Below the pieces are notes generated by a model. That model was not told where the DNA came from. It made no database searches and was given only the letters and a program-made list of their open reading frames with translations. DNA of 20,999 nucleotides. Origin: a virus. Positions 1 to 6,602 of this stretch are shown in pieces. The number at the start of each line of letters is the position of its first letter. Position 1 is the stretch's first letter. The position numbers and the translations under genes are program-made. The stretch spans positions 1 through 20,999 of the IMG/VR virus record IMGVR_UViG_3300030451_000527; one strand, written 5' to 3'.

Positions 1-1350
1 GAGTATGCCTCGTATGCAGGTACAGCACTTGATCCAGAAAGCTACGATGAACAACAAGCCCGTAATCCTTTCGATAACATGGTTTATCCAGATCGTAACG
101 ATTCAGGCGGTAAGGATGTTTTATACATTGAACATTATCTTTTCTATGACTTTGATGGTGATGGAATCGATGAAAGAATTAGAGTATGCACCGTTGGTGA
201 TGGACTGCATGTGTTAAATGTTGAGCAATGGGATGATTTACCTATTGTCATGTTTTGCCCTGATCCTGAACCGCATACTGCAATCGGATCATGCCCTGCG
301 GATTACCTCAAACCTATCCAAGCAGCAAAGTCGCAAATTATGCGAGATACACTCGATTCGTTAGGGCATTCTATTTTCCCACGAATGGCTGTTGTCGAAG
401 GACAAGTCAACATCGATGATGTCTTAAACACAGACATTGGACAGCCTATTCGTGTGCGTGCGCCAGGAATGGTACAACCCTTCTCAGTCCCTTTTGTTGG
501 CAAGGAAGCGTTCCCTGTTCTTGGTTACTTAGATGAAAGTAAAGAAAATAGAACAGGTGTATCTAAGGCTTCAGCAGGCTTAAATGCTGATGCTTTACAA
601 TCAAGCACCAAAGCTGCGGTGGCAGCAACCATGTCTGGCGCACAAGGTCGTATCGAATTAATTTGCAGACACTTTGCCGAAGGCGGAATGAAAGATTTAT
701 TTACCTTGATTAACAACTTGGTTATCAAACATCAAAACTCTCAAGATGTCTTTAGGCTCAATGGTAAGTTCATACCCGTTGATCCTAGATATTGGAACGC
801 TGACAAAGATTTAATTGTTAATGTTGCAATCTCTAAATCATCCGATGAAGAGAAATTTGCTATCTTAGGATCAGTTGCAGGTAAGCAAGAACAAATCCTA
901 CAAACCCTAGGGCCAAACAATCCTATGGTTTCTTTACAACAATACGCAAACACACTTAGTAGAATGATTGAGATGGCTGGATTTAAAGATCCTGAATCAT
1001 TTATCAATACTGAAGTACCGCCAATGCCACCTTCACCAGAGCAAACTAAGCCCGATGCAACTGAGTTATTAGCACAAGCGGAAGCACAGAAGGCTCAAGT
1101 ACAAGCACAGAAAGCTATCATTGATGCAGAAACAGATCGCATGAAGATTATCATGGACGATGATAGAAGCAGGGACATTGAAGAAGCACAAATTAGACTG
1201 AAGGCGGCAGAATTGTTAGCTAAATACGGAACTCAGGTCAACATAGCAGAAATAAATGCTATCATGGAGCGTGACCGAGAAACTATCAGGCAAACTGCAA
1301 AAGACCAAGCTCAAGGATTATTTACAGGAAATGTCCCACAAAATATTTGA
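1..1350 (+). CDS. Portal protein, C-terminal part (partial at window start)
   Basis: The reading frame is open from base 1, so the gene begins upstream and the ATG at 79 is internal. Portal proteins form the dodecameric ring at one capsid vertex through which DNA enters and leaves. About 449 residues are visible. A DFDGDGIDE segment and an LPIVMFCPDPEPH segment are followed by a YLKPIQAAKSQIMRDTLDS helix and an ENRTGVSKASAGLNADALQ motif. That combination is typical of the large portals of podovirus-type and SU10-like phages. The last ~110 residues are Ala/Gln/Glu-rich and predicted helical (TELLAQAEAQKAQVQAQK), like the barrel or crown helices of such portals. The 3' end overlaps the next small ORF by 20 bases. 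The family assignment is from memory of motifs and from position before a scaffold/capsid module. Confidence 0.9.
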   Translation, partial: EYASYAGTALDPESYDEQQARNPFDNMVYPDRNDSGGKDVLYIEHYLFYDFDGDGIDERIRVCTVGDGLHVLNVEQWDDLPIVMFCPDPEPHTAIGSCPADYLKPIQAAKSQIMRDTLDSLGHSIFPRMAVVEGQVNIDDVLNTDIGQPIRVRAPGMVQPFSVPFVGKEAFPVLGYLDESKENRTGVSKASAGLNADALQSSTKAAVAATMSGAQGRIELICRHFAEGGMKDLFTLINNLVIKHQNSQDVFRLNGKFIPVDPRYWNADKDLIVNVAISKSSDEEKFAILGSVAGKQEQILQTLGPNNPMVSLQQYANTLSRMIEMAGFKDPESFINTEVPPMPPSPEQTKPDATELLAQAEAQKAQVQAQKAIIDAETDRMKIIMDDDRSRDIEEAQIRLKAAELLAKYGTQVNIAEINAIMERDRETIRQTAKDQAQGLFTGNVPQNI

Positions 1351-1504
1351 CATTGAAGTAATGGAAGGCGAGATTGTCTATCGTGGTTCAGAAATAAAAG
1401 CTAGAAATAAAGATCATGCACTTCAAATAATGATACTTATGTCGGGTGGACAGGTAAATGAAAACTCAGAGATCATAAGTTTCGAGGAGAAAACTTTACA
1501 CTAA
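1331..1504 (+). CDS. Small hypothetical protein (57 aa) overlapping portal 3' end
   Basis: An ORF of 57 residues starting MSHKIFDIEVMEGEIVYRG. The frame stays open further upstream inside the portal gene, but the ATG at 1331 is preferred: it has AGGA just before it and limits the overlap with the portal gene to 20 bases. The protein has a short beta/alpha pattern and ends in an acidic segment (ENSEIISFEEKTLH). The stop overlaps the next ATG by one base (TAATG), which suggests translational coupling. I recognise no domain. It is probably real because it fills the space between portal and the next gene exactly. Confidence 0.6.
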   Translation: MSHKIFDIEVMEGEIVYRGSEIKARNKDHALQIMILMSGGQVNENSEIISFEEKTLH

Positions 1505-1755
1505 TGGCGATTACATACAGAGGCGAAAGATTTAGCGGTTATAACAAACCTAAAAGAACACCAGGCAAGCGTAAAAAGTTTGCCGTACTTGCAAAATCTG
1601 GAGAGCAAGTCAAACTAATTCGTTTTGGTGATCCCAACATGAAAATCAAAAAAAGCAATCCTGCTAGAAGAAAATCCTTTCGTGCTAGACATAAGTGCGA
1701 TACCAAACCCCCAAGCAAACTAACCCCTAGATATTGGTCTTGTAAGAAATGGTAG
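1504..1755 (+). CDS. Small basic protein, phage hypothetical (83 aa)
   Basis: A Lys/Arg-rich protein with the core RFGDPNMKIKKSNPARRKSF followed by RARHKCD and a C-terminal LTPRYWSCKKW. Two cysteines (in KCD and SCKKW) flank a Pro-rich spacer. I recall similar small proteins in marine phage genomes near structural genes, but I cannot name a family or function. Its strong positive charge would fit nucleic acid binding or a virion location; both are inference. It overlaps the previous stop by one base and is followed by a 13-base gap before the next small ORF. Confidence 0.75.
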   Translation: MAITYRGERFSGYNKPKRTPGKRKKFAVLAKSGEQVKLIRFGDPNMKIKKSNPARRKSFRARHKCDTKPPSKLTPRYWSCKKW

Positions 1756-1762
1756 GTATAAT
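1734..1762 (+). promoter_or_regulatory. Possible sigma70-like promoter
   Basis: A perfect TATAAT lies at 1757-1762 with a weak -35 (TTGGTC, 1734-1739) exactly 17 bases upstream, overlapping the end of the basic-protein gene. It would serve the 33-aa membrane ORF and the basic-protein cluster. TATAAT is common by chance in AT-rich DNA, and the -35 matches only three of six consensus bases. Confidence 0.3.
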
Positions 1763-1768
1763 CCTACT

Positions 1769-1870
1769 ATGGAAATAATAACAATACTTTTACTCGTGGG
1801 ACTTGTAGGTTATCTAATCTACGACAAACACAAAGATTACATCAAAGATAAAATAGATCGATGGTTGTAA
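1769..1870 (+). CDS. Tiny single-pass membrane peptide (33 aa)
   Basis: An ORF encoding MEIITILLLVGLVGYLIYDK followed by a short charged tail that ends DRWL. Residues 3-18 form one clear hydrophobic segment; the tail is Lys/Asp-rich and amphipathic. It fills the only gap between two neighbouring small genes and overlaps the next start by 10 bases, as other genes do here. The start has only a poor Shine-Dalgarno. It could be a membrane peptide helping lysis or host membrane modification, which is inference from the membrane segment and from the lysis genes downstream. Confidence 0.5.
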   Translation: MEIITILLLVGLVGYLIYDKHKDYIKDKIDRWL

Positions 1871-2070
1871 AAAGTCGTAAACAAAAACGCAAATTTAAAG
1901 CAGTAGAAAAAACTGCAAGAGGTGTGCCAAAGAAATACATCAAAGGCTCAAAGAATCCAAAACAAACTGAAAACGAAATTTTGAGAACTAGAATGTTATA
2001 TAAGGCTGGTAAACTTACTCGTAAAACGATGAACAATATATCAAAAAAGAGAGTAAAAAGTGGCCAGTAA
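1861..2070 (+). CDS. Small strongly basic protein (69 aa)
   Basis: MVVKSRKQKRKFKAVEKTAR opens a protein with about one third Lys/Arg. It contains ARGVPKKYIKGSKNP and then a helical segment ILRTRMLYKAGKLTRKTMNN. The pattern GVPKKY-x-x-GSKNP followed by a helix with YKAGKLT is one I recall from small conserved proteins of marine podoviruses, without known function. It begins inside the 3' end of the membrane-peptide ORF and overlaps the next gene by 11 bases. Nucleic acid binding or a small virion protein are plausible roles, inferred from charge only. Confidence 0.75.
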   Translation: MVVKSRKQKRKFKAVEKTARGVPKKYIKGSKNPKQTENEILRTRMLYKAGKLTRKTMNNISKKRVKSGQ

Positions 2071-2299
2071 AAGCGAATGTATAGCTAAATATTCTAAGTC
2101 TAGTGGTATATCTAAAAGCACTTTAGAAAAAGTTTATAAAAGAGGGCTAGGAGCTTATTACAGTTCAGGTTCTCGACCAGGTGTGTCTGCTCACGGTTGG
2201 GCTTGTGGCCGTGTCCGTTCTTTTGCTACTGGCAAAGGCGGTGCAAGAAAAGCAGATCAAGATTTATACAGGCCAAAAAAATCTAAAAAAAGGAAATAA
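2060..2299 (+). CDS. DUF5824-like small basic protein (79 aa)
   Basis: The core YKRGLGAYYSSGSRPGVSAH followed by GWACGRVRSFATGKGGARKADQDL matches my memory of the DUF5824 family found in marine and cyanobacterial phages. There the conserved Trp, Arg and GGARKAD positions recur, usually inside structural or unknown proteins. Here it is a stand-alone 79-residue copy with a Lys-rich tail (PKKSKKRK). The function is unknown. It overlaps the previous gene by 11 bases and is followed after two bases by a 31-residue basic ORF. Confidence 0.75.
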   Translation: MASKSECIAKYSKSSGISKSTLEKVYKRGLGAYYSSGSRPGVSAHGWACGRVRSFATGKGGARKADQDLYRPKKSKKRK

Positions 2300-2301
2300 T
2301 T

Positions 2302-2397
2302 ATGCCAAGAGGTAAAGGAACATACGGATCTAAAGTAGGCAGACCGCCTAAAAAGAAAAAATCTAAAAGTAAATCTTATAAGAGTGGAAGAAAGTAA
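2302..2397 (+). CDS. 31-aa Lys-rich peptide with AT-hook-like core
   Basis: The ORF begins MPRGKGTYGSKVGRPPKKKK and ends in a Ser/Lys/Arg tail. About 45% of residues are Lys or Arg. The GRP flanked by basic residues resembles the core of an AT-hook minor-groove binder, though the canonical RGRP is VGRP here. I recall near-identical MPKGKGTYGSKVGRPPKK-type peptides in marine phages, which supports it being real despite its size. The start is two bases after the previous stop, with AAAAAAGGAAAT ahead that can serve as Shine-Dalgarno. Its role is unknown. Confidence 0.65.
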   Translation: MPRGKGTYGSKVGRPPKKKKSKSKSYKSGRK

Positions 2398-2506
2398 AAA
2401 GAAAGTAAGATTTCAAACCTTCGCTGAACTTAGTAAGTTTATGGAAGAAAACACTAAACGGCAAAAGAAAAAAAATGAAAAACAAAATAAAAAGCATAGT
2501 AGGTAG
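2384..2506 (+). CDS. Possible 40-aa basic/acidic peptide (GTG start)
   Basis: The only open frame spanning the 77 bases between the 31-aa basic ORF and the holin. From GTG at 2384 it reads as EESKKKVRFQTFAELSKFME and ends NEKQNKKHSR. An in-frame ATG at 2441 is an alternative, shorter start. It overlaps the ORFs on both sides (14 and 32 bases). The VRFQTFAELSKFME stretch looks like a genuine amphipathic helix rather than random coding. The GTG start has no clear Shine-Dalgarno, so this may not be a gene. Confidence 0.35.
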   Translation: MEESKKKVRFQTFAELSKFMEENTKRQKKKNEKQNKKHSR

Positions 2507-2942
2507 TTTAGCACCCACACTTGGAGCAGCTTTAGGTGGCCCTTTAGGCGGCCAAGCTGGTCAAATATTAAGTGGTGTATTAGGCGTACCTAACAATCCA
2601 AAGTCTATAGAAAATGCAATGCAAAGTCTTAGCTCAGATCAAATGGTTGCTCTTAAAAAAGCAGAAAAAGAATTTGAAGTGCAAATGAAAGAGCTTGAGG
2701 TTGATGTTTTTGCTTTACAAACCGAAGATGTGCAAGATGCTAGAGAAAAGTTTAGCTCTGATTGGACACCAAAATTTTTAGGTGTTCTATGTCTTGTAGG
2801 TTTCTTTGGTTACATTGGTTTAGTCACACTTTATCCACAGCCTGATGCAAGCGATGACATTGTTATGCTGGTTATTGGATCAATTACAGGTATAGCTACC
2901 GCAGTTATATCTTTTTACTTCGGCTCGTCCCACAAGAAATGA
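2475..2942 (+). CDS. Holin, GTA-type 3TM family
   Basis: A 155-residue protein with three hydrophobic stretches: Gly/Ala-rich residues 9-38 (starting VGSLAPTLGAALGGPLGG), 101-120 (starting FLGVLCLVGFFGYIGL) and 129-149. Between the first two lies a charged helix containing LKKAEKEFEVQMKELEVD, then DVQDARE and SSDWTPKFLG. This arrangement matches the 'holin of 3TMs for gene transfer release' family as I know it. Holins oligomerise in the inner membrane and open it to let the endolysin reach the cell wall. The stop overlaps the start of the M15 peptidase gene as ATGA, the expected coupling of holin and endolysin. Confidence 0.82.
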   Translation: MKNKIKSIVGSLAPTLGAALGGPLGGQAGQILSGVLGVPNNPKSIENAMQSLSSDQMVALKKAEKEFEVQMKELEVDVFALQTEDVQDAREKFSSDWTPKFLGVLCLVGFFGYIGLVTLYPQPDASDDIVMLVIGSITGIATAVISFYFGSSHKK

Positions 2943-3310
2943 CTTGGAAAAACTTTAAACTTGATGAATTCAAGTGTAAACATTGTGGTAAAAACGAGAT
3001 AAATCATAAATTAGTTGATAAACTACAATTATTGCGTGATGACCTAGGATTTCCCCTAGTTATATCATCTGGTTATAGATGTCCTGAACATCCTATAGAA
3101 GCTAAAAAAAGCAAGCCAGGTACACACGCATTAGGTCTAGCAGTTGATATAGCTGTTAGCCACCAAAAAGCATTAGACGTGTTATACAAAGGTATTGCAC
3201 ATGGTTTTACAGGCATAGGAGTTAATCAAAAAGGAAATGGACGATTTATACATTTGGATATCGCAGAAGTGGAAAATTATAGCCCGCGCCCTCACATCTG
3301 GAGCTACTGA
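2939..3310 (+). CDS. Endolysin, M15-family zinc D,D-peptidase (Peptidase_M15_3-like)
   Basis: A 123-residue protein with the M15/VanY-like signature: SSGYRCPEH (43-51), THALGLAVDIAV with His63 and Asp70, and RFIHLDI with His105. His63, Asp70 and His105 are the expected zinc ligands. Such enzymes cleave peptide cross-links in peptidoglycan. The N-terminus (NFKLDEFKCKHCGKNEI) is typical of phage and host M15_3 proteins. The length fits a complete single-domain enzyme. No signal peptide is seen, so export should depend on the holin encoded just upstream with an ATGA overlap. Position between portal and scaffold, rather than after the tail genes, is less common but known in marine podoviruses. 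Confidence 0.9.
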   Translation: MTWKNFKLDEFKCKHCGKNEINHKLVDKLQLLRDDLGFPLVISSGYRCPEHPIEAKKSKPGTHALGLAVDIAVSHQKALDVLYKGIAHGFTGIGVNQKGNGRFIHLDIAEVENYSPRPHIWSY

Positions 3311-3321
3311 CTTTTATTGAT

Positions 3322-3561
3322 ATGGAGATTTCAGGCTACATCGTTTGGAATATCATAGTTACTTTGGTCTTAGCACCTTTAGTCTATGGCATAAGAAAAA
3401 ACGAAAATGAAGTTAAGCGTGTTGATATTTTGCTTAATAAAACCAGAGAAGAAGTGGCAAGAGATTATCTAACAAGAAATGAACACACAATCGAGTTTCA
3501 AAGATTAATAGACAAAATAGACAAACTTGATGCTAAAATAGATAAACTAATAACGAATTAA
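3322..3561 (+). CDS. Membrane-anchored coiled-coil protein, possible i-spanin-like or second holin
   Basis: Seventy-nine residues: an N-terminal hydrophobic segment (about 6-23, GYIVWNIIVTLVLAPLVYGI) and then a charged heptad-like helix to the end (FQRLIDKIDKLDAKIDKLI). One membrane anchor plus a coiled coil is the layout of Rz-type inner-membrane spanins, and some class II/III holins look similar. It follows the holin and endolysin directly, supporting a lysis role. No outer-membrane partner lipoprotein with a lipobox is visible inside or next to it, so a complete spanin pair is not shown. Function is inferred from topology and context. Confidence 0.6.
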   Translation: MEISGYIVWNIIVTLVLAPLVYGIRKNENEVKRVDILLNKTREEVARDYLTRNEHTIEFQRLIDKIDKLDAKIDKLITN

Positions 3562-3562
3562 T

Positions 3563-4297
3563 ATGGCAGTTGGATTACCACAAGGACAAGTAGAAGTAAC
3601 AGCAGGAACAGGGCCAGTAGCAACTGGTCAAGATTATGCACAATACTTATCAGGTGGAGTTCCTTTATCAGCCGTTGTTGCACCAGGTGTAAGTTTCTCA
3701 CCGCAAGCACCTATGGGTTCAACTGAATACCAAGGGACATATATGCCTTTTATGTCAATGAGTCCAGTTCCAGTTATGCCAGCAGGAATTAGCACAGGCG
3801 ATTCTTTGATGATAGACAATCAAATGGCTTATGCGCCCGCAGGAACACCAAAGCCTACTATTTTTGATACGGCAACAACAACACCAACTGTAACAACAAC
3901 ATCCCCAACATTTGCAGATGCAACCACTAATACTGATAGCATGGCACCGTTTTTGCCTTCAGGGCCAGGTGATGTTTATGTGCCAAAACAAGAATATCAA
4001 CAATATATTTCGCCGTTTGTTTCAGAAATGTTTGTGCCTGAAAATATTGTGGCAGAAGATATAGCTTTAAATACTACTTTTGCACCTAATCTTTATAGCC
4101 CAGATGTAAGAGTACCTACAAAGTTTGATTTAGATGTAGAGGCATTTTTAACAGGCATTGATCCTGAAGATTTAGCCAAAGTAGATGTAAGCAATGTTGA
4201 TTTACCGACATCTTATCCCGATGACATGGCTGATCCTGAACCAAGAGATCCATTCTTATTTACAGAGTTCTTTGAAAAAGAAGGCGGAGCTGGTTAA
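3563..4297 (+). CDS. Hypothetical Thr/Pro-rich protein (244 aa)
   Basis: I do not recognise a family. The N-terminal half is Gly/Ala/Pro/Met-rich (MPFMSMSPVPVMPAGIS near residues 54-70). Residues ~98-125 are a Thr-rich linker (starting FDTATTTPTVTTTSPTF). The C-terminal half is acidic with several aromatic-Pro motifs. There are no membrane segments, cysteines or catalytic motifs. Low complexity and position between the lysis genes and the scaffold suggest a flexible virion or assembly protein, but this is inference. The TAATG junction couples it to the next gene. Confidence 0.7.
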   Translation: MAVGLPQGQVEVTAGTGPVATGQDYAQYLSGGVPLSAVVAPGVSFSPQAPMGSTEYQGTYMPFMSMSPVPVMPAGISTGDSLMIDNQMAYAPAGTPKPTIFDTATTTPTVTTTSPTFADATTNTDSMAPFLPSGPGDVYVPKQEYQQYISPFVSEMFVPENIVAEDIALNTTFAPNLYSPDVRVPTKFDLDVEAFLTGIDPEDLAKVDVSNVDLPTSYPDDMADPEPRDPFLFTEFFEKEGGAG

Positions 4298-4560
4298 TGC
4301 CAACACACGAAGAAGTCGTTAAGGCTGAACAAGCCGAACAAATATTAAACTCAGATGTATTTAAGGAAGTTGTAGAAAACCTTAAAAACGAATACATCAA
4401 CTTTTGGTTAAACTCTCGTGATATAAAAGATGTGAATATTAGAGAGGACTTACATAGATCAATTTTATTAATACCTGAGATAGAAAAACATCTTAGAATC
4501 ATTGCAGAAAAAGGCAAACTCACTAAAACACATATCAATAAGATTCGTAGCGTAGGCTAA
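4297..4560 (+). CDS. Small helical hypothetical protein (87 aa)
   Basis: An almost entirely helical charged protein: EVVKAEQAEQILNSDVFKEV near the N-terminus, then NLKNEYINFWLN, a second helix around REDLHRSILLIPEIEKHLRI, and a short Lys-rich end. Small proteins of this shape, with the pattern 'A-x-x-IL-x-(N/S)-x-x-F' then 'W' then 'L…I…L', often sit just before scaffold genes in podovirus-type phages, as I recall; their role is not known to me. Its ATG shares one base with the previous stop. It ends the upstream block: an AT-rich gap follows. Confidence 0.7.
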   Translation: MPTHEEVVKAEQAEQILNSDVFKEVVENLKNEYINFWLNSRDIKDVNIREDLHRSILLIPEIEKHLRIIAEKGKLTKTHINKIRSVG

Positions 4561-4622
4561 AAATCTTTTCTTTTTTAAAAAAATTCATATAAAATACTTA
4601 TAAATACACATAAGGAGTATTT
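4561..4622 (+). promoter_or_regulatory. AT-rich leader with possible promoter and strong Shine-Dalgarno before scaffold gene
   Basis: This 62-base gap is one of the few non-coding stretches of the late region. It contains two TATAAA-like -10 candidates (4588-4593 and 4599-4604) downstream of a run of T and A residues, but no convincing -35 box. AAGGAG at 4612-4617 lies five bases before the scaffold ATG. A promoter here would raise transcription of the scaffold/capsid pair, which ends at a strong terminator (6603-6640). The promoter call is inference; the ribosome binding site is clear. Confidence 0.35.
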
Positions 4623-5633
4623 ATGAGCAATAACGGAAAACCGACTGCTTTACAAACTGAAGGAGAACTAGCTACTTCAGCGTTTGAAAGTTTCTTAACT
4701 CCTCAAGAAGAGGAAAAAGTTGAAGAGGCAGTCACAAAAGAAGTAGAAGAGGAAGTCATTGAAGAGGATGAATTACCAGAAGCAGCCGAACTTGAAGAAG
4801 AGATGGTTGAAGATGAAGAATCCGATTTTGATGATGAAATTGATGACGAAGAACAAACTGAGGTTGAGGAAGAACAAGAGCAACCCACCTACTACAAAGT
4901 CAGAGTTGACGGAGAAGAGGTAGAGGTCACGCTTGAGGAACTCCAAAGCGGATATTCCCGTCAGCAAGATTACACGCGCAAAACTCAAGAGTTGTCTGAA
5001 CAACGGAAAACCATTGACAAACAACAGGAAGAGTTAGCGAAAAGAGATGCGATTTATTCGCAGTTGTTACCGAGATTGGAAGCTCAATTAAAGGGCGAAA
5101 TGGCAAACGAGCCAGATTGGAACAGGTTATACGAGGATGATCCCGTTGGCTATGTTCGAGAAAAGCAACTCTGGGATGAGAGAAAAGAAAAGTTGCGAGC
5201 CACTCAAGCTGAACAGCGCAGACTTGAAGAAGAAAATGCTAAAAAACAGCAAGAGCAAATTGCACAAATGGTGCAAGAAGGCCAGCAAAAGCTACTTGAA
5301 CTTATACCAGAATGGCAAGATCCTGAAGTTGCAACCAAGGATAAGCTAGCGATTCGAGAATATGGAATCAATGTCTTAGGTTATTCACCTGAAGAAATGG
5401 ATGCCGTGTATGACTACCGAGCCTTACTTGGTTTAAGAAATGCTTGGTTGCAAAGCAAAACTGTTAAAGCAACTAAGAAAAAACCAACGGAAAAAGCAAA
5501 GGCTAGGGTTGCAAGACCTGGTACTACGAACCGACCAAGATCAGTAGCTCCTGTGAAGAAAGCAAAACAAAGGTTAGCTAAAACTGGGAAACCCTCAGAT
5601 GCAGCTAAAGTTTTTGAACAATTATTAAAGTAA
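4623..5633 (+). CDS. Capsid scaffolding protein
   Basis: A 336-residue protein with strong charge segregation. Residues ~26-88 are almost all Glu/Asp. Residues 90-125 carry YKVRVDGEEVEVTLEEL then YSRQQDYTRKTQEL, a segment I associate with phage scaffolds that precede SU10/P22-like capsid genes. Residues ~110-225 form a long Gln/Glu/Lys coiled coil. The last ~55 residues are basic (for example KKAKQRLAKTGKP). Scaffolds of this kind nucleate procapsid assembly, with the basic helical C-terminus usually contacting capsid protein, and leave before or during packaging. The gene lies 20 bases upstream of the capsid gene, the standard order. No protease domain is visible. Confidence 0.87.
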   Translation: MSNNGKPTALQTEGELATSAFESFLTPQEEEKVEEAVTKEVEEEVIEEDELPEAAELEEEMVEDEESDFDDEIDDEEQTEVEEEQEQPTYYKVRVDGEEVEVTLEELQSGYSRQQDYTRKTQELSEQRKTIDKQQEELAKRDAIYSQLLPRLEAQLKGEMANEPDWNRLYEDDPVGYVREKQLWDERKEKLRATQAEQRRLEEENAKKQQEQIAQMVQEGQQKLLELIPEWQDPEVATKDKLAIREYGINVLGYSPEEMDAVYDYRALLGLRNAWLQSKTVKATKKKPTEKAKARVARPGTTNRPRSVAPVKKAKQRLAKTGKPSDAAKVFEQLLK

Positions 5634-5653
5634 TTTACAAGGAGTAAAAAATC

Positions 5654-6589
5654 ATGGCAAAAGTAACTAACGCTTTTGATACTTACACCGCAACTGCTGA
5701 TAGAGAAGATTTAAGTAATATCATTTACAACATCTCTCCTATGCAAACTCCGTTCATGTCCTCAATCGGTACACGAAATGTGAGCAATGTGGTGTTTGAT
5801 TGGCAAACAGAATCTCTACCTACACCAAGTGCAAGTGGAGAATTAGAAGGCTTTGAACTTTCAAGAGCAGCTTCAACTGCTACTGTAAGAGCAAGCAACG
5901 TATGTATGATCTCAAAAAGAGATGCAACTGTAACAGGATCTCAAGAGAGTTCAGATCCAGCAGGTAAAAGGTCAGAAATGGCTCATCAACTTGCTATTAT
6001 GTCTAAAGCTCTTAAAAGAGATATGGAAGAGGCTCTATGTCAAAAAGGAGCTAAAACAACTGGTAATGCGACAACTGCTCGTGTAACTGGTGGTTTTGAA
6101 TCTTGGATCACTTCAAACGATTCAAGAGGAACTGGTGGTGCTTCAACAGGAAGCGGTGCTGCTCCAACTGACGGAACTCAAAGAGCTTTAACTGAAACTC
6201 TACTCAAAGATACACTTGAGTTAGCTTTCACAAATGGTGGTGAACCATCATTGGCTATTTGTGGCCCACATAACAAACAAGTTATTAGTGGTTTCACAGG
6301 TAGATCACAAGCTAGACAATTTGTGGATCAAAATACTGTAGAGGCTTCAGTATCTATCTATTCATCTGACTTTGGTGAACTCAAAATCGTTCCATCAAAC
6401 AGATCAAGAGAAAGATCGCTTCTTTTAGTAGATCCAGAATTTGCTAAAGTTGCTTACTTAAGAAATTTCCAAACAGTAGATATTGCTACTATTGGTGATG
6501 CAGAAACAAAAATGATCGTAGTTGAGTATGGACTAGAAGTGTCCAACGAAGCTGCTCATGGTGTTGTTGCAGACTTAAGCACATCCTAA
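5654..6589 (+). CDS. Major capsid protein, SU10/DUF5309 family
   Basis: A 311-residue protein opening KVTNAFDTYTATADREDLSN, then IYNISPMQTPFMSSIG and a VVFDWQTESLPTPS motif. These are hallmark N-terminal features of the DUF5309/SU10 major head protein family (HK97 fold). Later segments match the family's P-domain and C-terminal pattern: EPSLAICGPHNKQVISGF, IYSSDFGELKIVPSNRS and LLLVDPEFAKVAYLRNF. The length is normal for the family and there is no N-terminal extension; the scaffold is a separate gene. AAGGAG at 5639-5644 lies nine bases before the ATG. A strong intrinsic terminator 14 bases after the stop ends the unit, as expected for the most abundant virion protein. Confidence 0.93.
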   Translation: MAKVTNAFDTYTATADREDLSNIIYNISPMQTPFMSSIGTRNVSNVVFDWQTESLPTPSASGELEGFELSRAASTATVRASNVCMISKRDATVTGSQESSDPAGKRSEMAHQLAIMSKALKRDMEEALCQKGAKTTGNATTARVTGGFESWITSNDSRGTGGASTGSGAAPTDGTQRALTETLLKDTLELAFTNGGEPSLAICGPHNKQVISGFTGRSQARQFVDQNTVEASVSIYSSDFGELKIVPSNRSRERSLLLVDPEFAKVAYLRNFQTVDIATIGDAETKMIVVEYGLEVSNEAAHGVVADLSTS

Positions 6590-6602
6590 TTATCTGGGAC
6601 GG

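Noticed and set aside
5-217. 70-aa rightward ORF at the window start
   Set aside because: Overlaps the portal reading frame completely, which has clear portal motifs from base 1.
1256-1330. Longer N-terminus for the 57-aa ORF after portal
   Set aside because: The extra 25 codons lie wholly inside the portal coding region; the ATG at 1331 has a nearby AGGA and gives a small overlap typical of this genome.
4703-4888. Ser-rich leftward ORF opposite the scaffold gene
   Set aside because: It is the antisense of GAA/GAG-rich acidic codons of the scaffold; no ribosome binding site and pure low complexity.
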